Made by a program: the position numbers and the translations under genes. A stretch of DNA of 11,593 nucleotides from an uncultured Planctomycetaceae bacterium. GTDB taxonomy: Bacteria > Planctomycetota > Planctomycetia > Pirellulales > UBA1268. The stretch covers positions 1-11,593 of the forward strand of contig CALCGM010000051.1 in NCBI GenBank assembly GCA_937900985.1, written 5' to 3'. The notes under the pieces were generated by a model. It was not told where the DNA came from, searched no databases, and was given only the letters and a program-made list of their open reading frames with translations. Of this stretch, positions 1-6,041 are shown piece by piece (the stretch's first letter is position 1; each line of letters opens with the position of its first letter).

Positions 1-333
1 CGCCCCGATCGACTTGAGCACCGGATCGAGGGCATCCAGCCAGAGTGTGAGCACCACCGCCACGGTGACCACCAAGACAGCGATCAGGCTCCGCTCCTCA
101 TTGAAGTCGGCCGAGATCACCAGCAGGTTGAGCGCGAACACGCCCATCCAGAGCTGACCGGCCATCTCGGCCATGCTCTCCGGCAGAAAGATGCAGATCA
201 GCGACACGATCCAGAGCGGATAGAAGAAGATGATCTTCGGCATCGGCCGCACGATCACCTCGAGCTTGTGCCAGGCCTTTTCTTCGGAGCCGGAGGCCTC
301 TGCCGGTGCGGTTTCCTCTGCCATTGCATCCAT
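1..333 (-). CDS. Small three-helix membrane protein, partial (C-terminus beyond left edge)
   Basis: I do not recognise this protein. The reading frame is open from an ATG at 333 to the window edge with no stop, giving 111 visible residues. The N-terminal ~25 residues are acidic and alanine-rich, then comes an amphipathic stretch (WHKLEVIVRPMPK, about 21-33). Three hydrophobic segments follow at about 33-50 (IIFFYPLWIVSLICIFL), 60-76 and 82-99, so it is an inner-membrane protein with a short cytoplasmic N-terminus. A second in-frame ATG at 324 is equally plausible because a GGATGGA stretch lies just upstream of it; neither start has a strong ribosome binding site. It lies 113 bases after the previous minus-strand gene and may be the last visible member of that cluster or have its own promoter. 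Function unknown; the frame is convincing from the membrane pattern and codon composition. Confidence 0.72.
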   Translation of the reverse strand, partial: MDAMAEETAPAEASGSEEKAWHKLEVIVRPMPKIIFFYPLWIVSLICIFLPESMAEMAGQLWMGVFALNLLVISADFNEERSLIAVLVVTVAVVLTLWLDALDPVLKSIGA

Positions 334-446
334 CCCGTGTTGGCTACGGCGATTGATGAACACCCGCCGTGCTCATCACCCAGGCACTCCCGCCTGCTCG
401 CGGCGAAGTCTACCAGACCAGGCTTGCCTCCGGCCACGCGGCCTGC
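334..446. other. Intergenic gap between two minus-strand membrane-protein genes
   Basis: This 113-base gap separates the stop of the 310-residue membrane protein from the start of the small three-helix protein. On the minus strand it begins with two short GC palindromes (GGCC-GCGT-GGCC and AGGC-AA-GCCT), which could fold weakly, but no U-tract follows, so I do not call a terminator. No clear -35/-10 pair was found. Whether the downstream gene is read through or has its own promoter cannot be decided from the sequence. Confidence 0.4.
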
Positions 447-1379
447 CTAAACGGACGGGGCGGGCGGGGCCTGCTGCTCCTCCACTTCCTGCTGCCGCTG
501 GCGACGTCGCAGCCAGCGGATCACCGGCGCAAACGTGACGGCCACCGTCATCTCCAGGAAGGTTGGCGGAATCGGCCGCTCGCGTGTGTCGCCCACGATC
601 GATCGCAGCAGCAGCGACATCGGACAGGGGGGCAGTTCCTCCACCGTGCGGCCGGTGAAATCGAGCCAGGCATTGCGGGCCTGCTCCTCGACATACTGCA
701 CGGCGGCGGTCACCCGCTCGGCATACCGCAGCTTGGCCACACGGTGCTGCTCGCGATGATCGCGGTGCAGCCGATAGGTCTTGCGGTTTTGGATCGTCTT
801 CGACACCGCTGCCCCTAAGAGCGTGGTGCCGACGGCAATCGCCAGCGAGACGGTGGTCAGCCGGCTGGCGCCCCCGGGGCCCGTCGCTTCCTCGACGGCC
901 TTTTCCGTAAACCCCGCAACGCCCTTGAACAGCAGGCCGGCAAAGGCGCCCACGCCGATCAGGATGCCCACCTTCGCCGTCGCGCTCCACACACCGGCGG
1001 AGAAGCCGATCGCCACCTCACGGCCCATGTCGCGGTTGTATTCCTCGTCGGCGAGCTGGAGTTCGCCGTCGTACTGCAGCCGCGCGGAGTGGATCAGCTC
1101 CGCGGCCGTGAAGGCGGTCGCCTCGATGCGATCGAGGAAGAGCCCCTCCCTGGTTGTCGGCGGGTGGGCGTCGTTGAGCGTGAGGAAGTGCTCCCAGAGC
1201 CGTCGCATCGCCTCCCGCTCATGGGGCGACTCCGCCGACTTCATCAGAAAGGCGACGTAGGCCAGCTGGATCACGTAGTCGGGAGTGAGGACGGTGAGGT
1301 CTGAGGCTCCCAGCGTTCCCAGGGGAGCCGAACGAAGCGGCAGAGAGGCATTGGGCTGGGAGGGTTCACGCATGCTCAT
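447..1379 (-). CDS. Hypothetical membrane protein with two to three hydrophobic segments
   Basis: A 310-residue protein I cannot assign to a family. The N-terminal ~115 residues are soluble and rich in helix-forming, charged residues. Two hydrophobic, glycine/alanine-rich segments follow at about 122-151 and 174-193, which look like a transmembrane hairpin. A strongly basic, His/Arg-rich stretch (about 199-222, HRDHREQHR) comes next, and a third, weaker hydrophobic segment lies at about 275-289. The C-terminus is Arg/Gln/Glu-rich and ends in a Pro/Ala tail. The start ATG overlaps the stop of the upstream dehydrogenase/cytochrome gene as ATGA (1376-1379), which indicates translational coupling and supports this start; a second Met two codons later is an alternative. 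The coupling suggests that the product is made with, and may work beside, the exported haem protein, perhaps as a membrane partner. That role is inference. Confidence 0.82.
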   Translation of the reverse strand: MSMREPSQPNASLPLRSAPLGTLGASDLTVLTPDYVIQLAYVAFLMKSAESPHEREAMRRLWEHFLTLNDAHPPTTREGLFLDRIEATAFTAAELIHSARLQYDGELQLADEEYNRDMGREVAIGFSAGVWSATAKVGILIGVGAFAGLLFKGVAGFTEKAVEEATGPGGASRLTTVSLAIAVGTTLLGAAVSKTIQNRKTYRLHRDHREQHRVAKLRYAERVTAAVQYVEEQARNAWLDFTGRTVEELPPCPMSLLLRSIVGDTRERPIPPTFLEMTVAVTFAPVIRWLRRRQRQQEVEEQQAPPAPSV

Positions 1380-4300
1380 TCCGCCCGGAGGGTCTCAAGC
1401 CAGGTCACGAGGTTGACGAGGTCGTCTGCCGACATGGTGGCGGTGAGATCCGCGGGCATCAGCGACACCGGCTGTTTGACCAGTTCGTCGAGGTCCTCGG
1501 TGGCGAGCGTCGTGTCGACACCGTCGGCTCCGCGAATGACCACCTCGTCGTCGGTCCGCGAGATCAACAGCCCCGTCGCGGTCCGTCCGTCGGCCGAGAG
1601 GCCGGTCCAGGTTTCGTAGTTGTGGCTGATCGCTGCCGAGGGCGCGAGGATCGCCTCGTAGAAGGCGGTCTTCGACAGTTTGCTCCCGATTGCCGAGAGA
1701 TCGGGGCCGACCATCTTCCCCTCGTCGCCGATCTTGTGGCACTTGATGCAGGTGCCACTGCCCATAAACACCGCCCGGCCGGCTTCAGCGTTGCCGTTGC
1801 GGCCCACGAGGTCCGCCACCGGTGGCAACTCGGCGCCGTCACGGGCCTTCGGCATGGGGAGCACGGCACCCGCTTCATGCCGGATGTCGCCCCAGGGGCA
1901 GGCGGAGATCGACGCAGCGGCCGCGGCAGTGAGCGTTGCCTCGAGTTTGCCCTCGCCAGCCTGGCGAATCAGGTAGCGGCAGCCCCGCTGGGATCGAGCC
2001 GCTCCCCGCACCGCCGAAGCCCGACGAGGCAACGGAGCCGCCTCGTCGTGGATCGCATTTCGCAGGATCTCCATGCAGGCGTCATCGGGCTGAATGCCGA
2101 TCACTTCAAACAGTCGTGAGGCCCGTTCGTCGTCGGCCACCAGCAGGGCTTGCACCGCGTCGCTGCCGTTCATTGCCAGCGTCAGCCGCACCGCTCTTGC
2201 TGCCAGGCCATCGTCGCCGCGGGGCGTCGCGGCCAGGAAAACGAGGTCGTCGACCCGCTCCGCCAACCCAAACCGTCCAACAATCTCCACAAAACGCGAC
2301 GTGCCTCGGGATGCATCGGCAGCAGCCGCCACCTGCTTCCGCAGCGTGTCGTCCGCCAGGTCGGCCCGCTCCAGCCGCAGGACGAGTTCCGGCAGGACGA
2401 TCGCCGCCCACTCTGCGGCATCGTCACGCCCGAGTGACAGTTCGCTGCGAAGAAGGTTGGCGACAGCCGTGTGCACAAGGCCTGCCTCCTGGAAATCGAG
2501 GCTCCGCACGAGGAAGAGCGCTTCGGGCGTTGTCGTGGCGGGATCGGCCAGAAGAGCACACAGGAGTTCGGGGGTACGGCTGCTGCGGCTCCGCCAGATG
2601 ATCTCGCGGCCCGCAGCGGTGCTCCAATCGTTGCCTGCCAGTTCGAGCCAGGTGGCGAGCCGAGCGTCCCAGAGGCTCTCGCCGTCGAAGCCCTGTGGGC
2701 TGTCGGCTCCGATGCCGAGGGCCTCGGTTTCCCAGCGATCGCCCGCCTCGTGCCGCGCGGCCAAGCGAGCCCAGAGCTGATCGGCCCGGTCGCCCGTCTG
2801 GCCGCGGAGGGCGATCGCCGCCTCGCGGCGGACCAGCGGCGAGTCGTCTTCCGCTGCCGCCGCCACCAGCGAGAGCACGTCTCCCTCCACGCGGCGGCAG
2901 AGCCGCATGGCGACGGCTCGCAGCCGGTCATCCCCCTCACCGGCAAGTCGTTCGATCCAGGCTTCGGCCTGCCCGGGCAGCATGCCCGCGGCCCACGCAT
3001 AGCGGGCCTTGAGGTGCGGCTCCGTCGCAGCCCGGTAGGCCTTGTCGAGCAGTCGAGCGGCTGCTTCGGGCTCCGAGGCGAGCATCGACAGAGCAGTTGC
3101 CCGCGCGCAGTGGTTGGGGCTTGCCAGGGCGGCCACGCAGCCGCTGACGGTCGTGAAGTCGACGGCCGGCACCTGCCACTGGCTGCCTGGGGGAGCGATG
3201 CGGTAGATGCGGCCCATGTCGATGTCGCCCATGCCGTGGCCCCCCACGCCGGGGTCGTACCAGTCGGCCACGATCAGCGAGCCATCCGGCGCCACGCACA
3301 CGTCGCTTGGCCGAAACCAGCGGTCAGCCTCGCCGTCGGCAATCGGGGCGATCTCAGCGGTGTAGCCCGCGGCCTTCGGCTCCACCACATAGCCCCGCAC
3401 GACGTTGGGGCCGGCGTCGCAGTGGAGGATGGCATGCTGAAAACGCTCCGGGAGCAGGTCGCCCTCATAGAAACAGATGCCGGTGGGCGATCCGCCTCCG
3501 GTCTGGAGGAGGTTGGGCATCACGCCGGGATCGTTGAGATGCCAGTGCTGTAGCGGCACGTCCTTCTCAAGGTTGGTCCGCGGCGTCCGCCAGCCGGCGC
3601 CCGTTCGCTCGTCGACGTAGCCGTAGTTGCCAAACTCAAGCACCGCATTGATCCGCACGCCGCGGTTGCCGTCGTCGTCGTTGTCGCTCTGCCAGAGCGA
3701 GCCGAAGGAGTCGACCGCCACCTCGTAGTTGTTGCGGAAGTTGTGGCCGAGCACCTCAAAGTCGCTGCCGTCGGGCCTGCAGCGAAAAACCATGCCCTGG
3801 CGATACGGGCTGCCGGAATCGTCAACGGTGTTGCCAAAGCGGTCGACGATCGGCGTGCCGTCGGCATCACACACCCGGTGGCCAGTGTTGCCGAAGTTGA
3901 AATACCAGCGGCCGTCGGGGCCGACGACGAAGGCGTGCACGGAGTGGTCGTGCTGCGGATCGCCGGTGTTGGTGAAGAGCGTCTCTTTGCGATCGGCCAC
4001 GAGGTCGCCATCGTCGTCGTGAAACACGAACACGTTCGGCGCGCACGACACGATCACCTTCCGGCCTGGCCCCTCGCCAAGCACGCAGATGCCTAAGGCG
4101 CTGTCGACATCGCGGCCCTGGTAGAAGACGGTCTGCCTGTCGGCCCGGCCATCGCCGTCGGTGTCTTCCAGGGCGAGAATCCGGTCGCCCTCGGGCCGCG
4201 TGTCTTTTCGGCCGCGGTAGTTGGTCACCTCGCAGACCCACACCCGGCCCGCCGCGTCGACATCAATGTCGGACGGACTCGTCAGCAGCGGCTCTGAGGC

Positions 4301-4474
4301 AAACAGCGTGGCCTCGAGATCATCGGGCGTCGCCAGCGTGGCCACCGCATCATCGGGCGCCACAGGATTGGCAACCGCACTGCCCGTCGCTGCCCAGCAC
4401 GCCACGCACAGGGCAACCAGCGTTTCTCGGCCGCATGCCGCACCGGCCACACGGTGTGCCTGATCTCGTCGCAT
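1376..4474 (-). CDS. PVC-type membrane-bound dehydrogenase domain / HEAT repeat / c-type cytochrome protein
   Basis: A 1032-residue exported protein of the architecture typical of Planctomycetes and Verrucomicrobia. Residues 1-35 form a Sec-like signal peptide (basic MRRDQAHR start, hydrophobic LVALCVACWAA core, likely cleavage after SAVA). Residues ~45-430 are a beta-propeller of the PVC membrane-bound dehydrogenase type, with two Asp-rich calcium-loop-like motifs (DTDGDGRAD near 104-112, DDDGDLVAD near 153-161) and conserved segments such as HNFRNNYE (244-251) and VADWYDPG (402-409). Residues ~440-890 are alanine/leucine-rich helical HEAT-like repeats. The C-terminus has one haem-binding CIKCH motif (Cys909, Cys912, His913; bases 1736-1750), followed by VGPDLSAIG and a candidate axial Met in SLMP (Met1006). 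The likely role is electron transfer or oxidation of a sugar or alcohol in the periplasm; substrate unknown. I chose ATG 4474, preceded by GGAAG four bases away and giving a proper signal peptide, over an in-frame ATG at 4540 whose extra 22 residues would bury it. It lies 99 bases downstream of the ceramidase-fold gene. Confidence 0.93.
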   Translation of the reverse strand: MRRDQAHRVAGAACGRETLVALCVACWAATGSAVANPVAPDDAVATLATPDDLEATLFASEPLLTSPSDIDVDAAGRVWVCEVTNYRGRKDTRPEGDRILALEDTDGDGRADRQTVFYQGRDVDSALGICVLGEGPGRKVIVSCAPNVFVFHDDDGDLVADRKETLFTNTGDPQHDHSVHAFVVGPDGRWYFNFGNTGHRVCDADGTPIVDRFGNTVDDSGSPYRQGMVFRCRPDGSDFEVLGHNFRNNYEVAVDSFGSLWQSDNDDDGNRGVRINAVLEFGNYGYVDERTGAGWRTPRTNLEKDVPLQHWHLNDPGVMPNLLQTGGGSPTGICFYEGDLLPERFQHAILHCDAGPNVVRGYVVEPKAAGYTAEIAPIADGEADRWFRPSDVCVAPDGSLIVADWYDPGVGGHGMGDIDMGRIYRIAPPGSQWQVPAVDFTTVSGCVAALASPNHCARATALSMLASEPEAAARLLDKAYRAATEPHLKARYAWAAGMLPGQAEAWIERLAGEGDDRLRAVAMRLCRRVEGDVLSLVAAAAEDDSPLVRREAAIALRGQTGDRADQLWARLAARHEAGDRWETEALGIGADSPQGFDGESLWDARLATWLELAGNDWSTAAGREIIWRSRSSRTPELLCALLADPATTTPEALFLVRSLDFQEAGLVHTAVANLLRSELSLGRDDAAEWAAIVLPELVLRLERADLADDTLRKQVAAAADASRGTSRFVEIVGRFGLAERVDDLVFLAATPRGDDGLAARAVRLTLAMNGSDAVQALLVADDERASRLFEVIGIQPDDACMEILRNAIHDEAAPLPRRASAVRGAARSQRGCRYLIRQAGEGKLEATLTAAAAASISACPWGDIRHEAGAVLPMPKARDGAELPPVADLVGRNGNAEAGRAVFMGSGTCIKCHKIGDEGKMVGPDLSAIGSKLSKTAFYEAILAPSAAISHNYETWTGLSADGRTATGLLISRTDDEVVIRGADGVDTTLATEDLDELVKQPVSLMPADLTATMSADDLVNLVTWLETLRAE
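1736..1750 (-). other. Haem c attachment motif CXXCH (CIKCH)
   Basis: The codons read Cys-Ile-Lys-Cys-His at residues 909-913 of the 1032-residue protein. It is followed within 16 residues by a VGPDL segment, as in the haem-binding domain of the PVC c-type family. This is the only CXXCH in this protein. Confidence 0.92.
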
Positions 4475-4573
4475 CGCTCTTCCGCTCCCGTTGCCCTCAC
4501 GGCCTGCCCAACACACGGCGGCCCTGGGTCTTCCCTGCACGCATGCTACTCAACATCCCCACGGCCGACAGCA
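4475..4573. other. Intergenic gap between ceramidase-fold and dehydrogenase genes
   Basis: A 99-base spacer on the minus-strand transcript. It contains the probable ribosome binding site of the downstream gene (GGAAG, bases 4479-4483, four bases before ATG 4474) and a copy of the 9-mer GGCCTGCCC at 4501-4509, which is also one arm of the inverted repeat at 5947-5975. No hairpin plus T-tract and no convincing promoter was seen, so co-transcription with the upstream gene is likely but not proven. Confidence 0.45.
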
Positions 4574-5905
4574 TCACTCCGTGCCAGCTGCCCGGGGCGA
4601 CTCGTCAACGAGTTCGAGGATCGTCTCGATCAGGATCTCACCGGTCATCTCGCCGGTGCAGACGCGGCTGATGTAGTCGTAGCGGGGAAAGCTCTGGTAG
4701 TCGACCTTGGTGAGGATGTAGCCGAAGGCGTCGTTGGTCAGGCCGAAAAGGAGGTTGTGTTCGCCCCGCATCTTCCGCTTGAGATAGAAGCCGATGTTGG
4801 GCAGGGCCTCACCGGGGATCGTGGCGATCTGAGCGTTGCCGAGGTTCACGAGGTTGATCGACACCGGCACCGTGCGGTCGCCCTCATTGCGGGGGTAGTT
4901 CAGCGGTGAGTACTGCACCACGCCCCAGAGCGTGTCAGACTCCACCGGAATCGAAACCCTGCGGCGGATGCACGAGAGCTCGGGATTCTCTTGCACGCGT
5001 GCCGGGCCGAGAATCCGCATCGCTTCATCCGCCATCAGGTGGCCAATCCGCTCACACTCTTCCCAGGTGTTGGCATCCTCCCAGTTGGCAGTCACCGGGT
5101 TGCTCGGCTGATCGAGCAGCCGGTTGTCGGCGGTGACCATGCCGCCTTGGGCGCCGTTGAGAAACACGGCCACCCCGCCTGCCTCGGCCTCAATCCGCTC
5201 AGCCATCGGCCCGATGCAGTCGGGGCTCATCACGCCCTGCCCAGCGCCAAGCACCTCGGGATGGATCGCGTAGTTGACGAGCGTGAAGATCGGCGTGCCG
5301 TCTGCCTTGGTCGTCTGGATGACATCCATCCGCCGGTCGTAGAGGGCCGGCGCGTAGTAGTTGTAGGCGATCCGCTCCGCCGCCTCGTCGGTCGCCACCT
5401 TGAGCACAGCAGGCTCCAGTGCGTCGTAGGCAGCCTGCAAGGCCTCAGCGGTCTGCTTGACCACGAAGTCGATGTAGGCCAGGTCTGCCGTGTGGCCTTC
5501 GGGCATCTCGGGCACGGGAAAGGCGTAGCAGTCGGGCGCGCTGTGGGTGTGGGTTGCGCCAATCAGGATGTTTTCCGGCGGAATGTCGGGCACCAGTTCG
5601 CGGACGCGATCGCAGAGCACCCCGGGAAAGCCGAGGAGGTCGAGCCCCACGAAGGCCACGCAGGTGTCGCCCTGCCGCACCACCGCGGCCCGGGCCGTCA
5701 GCTCCCCGAGCGCCTTCGTGGCAGGGTTTGGCACGCCCATCCCTCCGGAAACCGGCAGGGGCTTCTCGGGCGTGATGCTGCGGACGGCAGCTCCGGCAGC
5801 AAACTCCGCGGCCGCAGCAGCAGGCCGCCCAAGGCCAAGGCCCGCGAGGCACGCCACCACCACCATCAGCCAAGCTCGCACACACCGCAGGCGACAGGAT
5901 GTCAT
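4574..5905 (-). CDS. Secreted neutral/alkaline ceramidase N-terminal-domain protein (probable metal-dependent hydrolase)
   Basis: A 443-residue protein resembling the N-terminal catalytic domain of neutral/alkaline non-lysosomal ceramidases. Residues 1-33 form a signal peptide (MTSCRLRCVR, hydrophobic WLMVVVACLAGLGLG, Ala-rich cleavage region). Family landmarks are ITPEKPLPVSGGMG (44-57), GATHTHSAP (116-124), NYAIHPEVLG (211-220), NGAQGG (250-255), IPGEALPN (363-370) and NDAFGYILT (391-399). By analogy with the Pseudomonas enzyme, His119, His215, Glu366 and Tyr396 are the likely zinc ligands. The ceramidase nucleophile motif GDVSPN is not present; the equivalent stretch reads GGMVTAD. The protein is also shorter than true ceramidases (roughly 650-750 residues) and lacks their C-terminal domain. 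Ceramide as substrate is therefore doubtful; a metal-dependent amidase or other hydrolase is safer. ATG 5905 was chosen over 5938 because GGGGAG sits seven bases upstream and the signal peptide starts cleanly. First gene of the minus-strand cluster. Confidence 0.9.
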   Translation of the reverse strand: MTSCRLRCVRAWLMVVVACLAGLGLGRPAAAAAEFAAGAAVRSITPEKPLPVSGGMGVPNPATKALGELTARAAVVRQGDTCVAFVGLDLLGFPGVLCDRVRELVPDIPPENILIGATHTHSAPDCYAFPVPEMPEGHTADLAYIDFVVKQTAEALQAAYDALEPAVLKVATDEAAERIAYNYYAPALYDRRMDVIQTTKADGTPIFTLVNYAIHPEVLGAGQGVMSPDCIGPMAERIEAEAGGVAVFLNGAQGGMVTADNRLLDQPSNPVTANWEDANTWEECERIGHLMADEAMRILGPARVQENPELSCIRRRVSIPVESDTLWGVVQYSPLNYPRNEGDRTVPVSINLVNLGNAQIATIPGEALPNIGFYLKRKMRGEHNLLFGLTNDAFGYILTKVDYQSFPRYDYISRVCTGEMTGEILIETILELVDESPRAAGTE

Positions 5906-5912
5906 CAGAAAA

Positions 5913-5918
5913 CTCCCC
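5913..5918 (-). promoter_or_regulatory. Ribosome binding site GGGGAG of the ceramidase-fold gene
   Basis: On the minus strand GGGGAG ends seven bases before ATG 5905. It is one of the best Shine-Dalgarno matches in the window and decides the start in favour of 5905 over the in-frame ATG at 5938, which lies upstream of it. Confidence 0.7.
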
Positions 5919-5946
5919 GTAGACACGTCCCCAACCACACCACTCT

Positions 5947-5975
5947 GGGCAGGCCGCTGCTGTGCTGGCCTGCCC
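5947..5975. repeat. Perfect 9-bp inverted repeat in the divergent promoter region
   Basis: GGGCAGGCC (5947-5955) and its exact reverse complement GGCCTGCCC (5967-5975) are separated by an 11-base spacer (5956-5966). The arm centres are 20 bases apart, about two helical turns, which suits a dimeric DNA-binding regulator. As RNA, either strand could form a GC-rich stem in a 5' leader. No T-run follows on either strand and no gene ends here, so it is not a rho-independent terminator. Confidence 0.75.
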
Positions 5976-6031
5976 TCGACGCATTACCATAGGCTGCGGA
6001 GAGGTTTTCACGCCAGCAGTCACTCAGCCGC

Positions 6032-6035
6032 GAGG
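6032..6035 (+). promoter_or_regulatory. Ribosome binding site GAGG of the BNR-protein gene
   Basis: GAGG lies six bases before ATG 6042. Together with the signal peptide that begins at this codon, it fixes the start well inside a reading frame that stays open far upstream across the divergent gene. Confidence 0.6.
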
Positions 6036-6041
6036 CCATCC

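Larger units (their letters stand above)
5906..6041. promoter_or_regulatory. Divergent intergenic region, probable bidirectional promoter
   Basis: These 136 bases separate the start codons of two divergent gene clusters and must hold the promoters for both unless they lie farther upstream. The region contains a perfect 9-bp inverted repeat (5947-5975) at its centre and two ribosome binding sites at its flanks. On the plus strand TACCAT (5985-5990) matches four of six bases of a sigma-70 -10 box, but no acceptable -35 box is found 16-18 bases before it. No sigma-54 -24/-12 pair (GG...GC) was recognised. Promoter positions are therefore not assigned. Confidence 0.6.

Noticed and set aside
334..446. 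Possible rho-independent terminator from short GGCC palindromes
   Set aside because: The stems are only four base pairs and no T-tract follows on the minus strand.
2471..3553. 360-codon open frame on the plus strand opposite the dehydrogenase gene
   Set aside because: It has no signal, domain or ribosome site and lies opposite the conserved propeller and HEAT region; a compositional shadow.
4475..4540. In-frame upstream ATG (4540) for the dehydrogenase gene
   Set aside because: It adds 22 residues before a normal signal peptide; ATG 4474 has GGAAG upstream and gives the expected export signal.
5985..5990. TACCAT as a -10 promoter box for the plus-strand cluster
   Set aside because: It matches four of six consensus bases and has no acceptable -35 box at the right distance; not called as a promoter.
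5547..6041. N-terminal extension of the BNR protein by 165 codons
   Set aside because: The extension overlaps the divergent ceramidase-fold gene, is low-complexity Arg/Pro/Ala-rich, and would bury the signal peptide that starts at 6042 behind a GAGG site.
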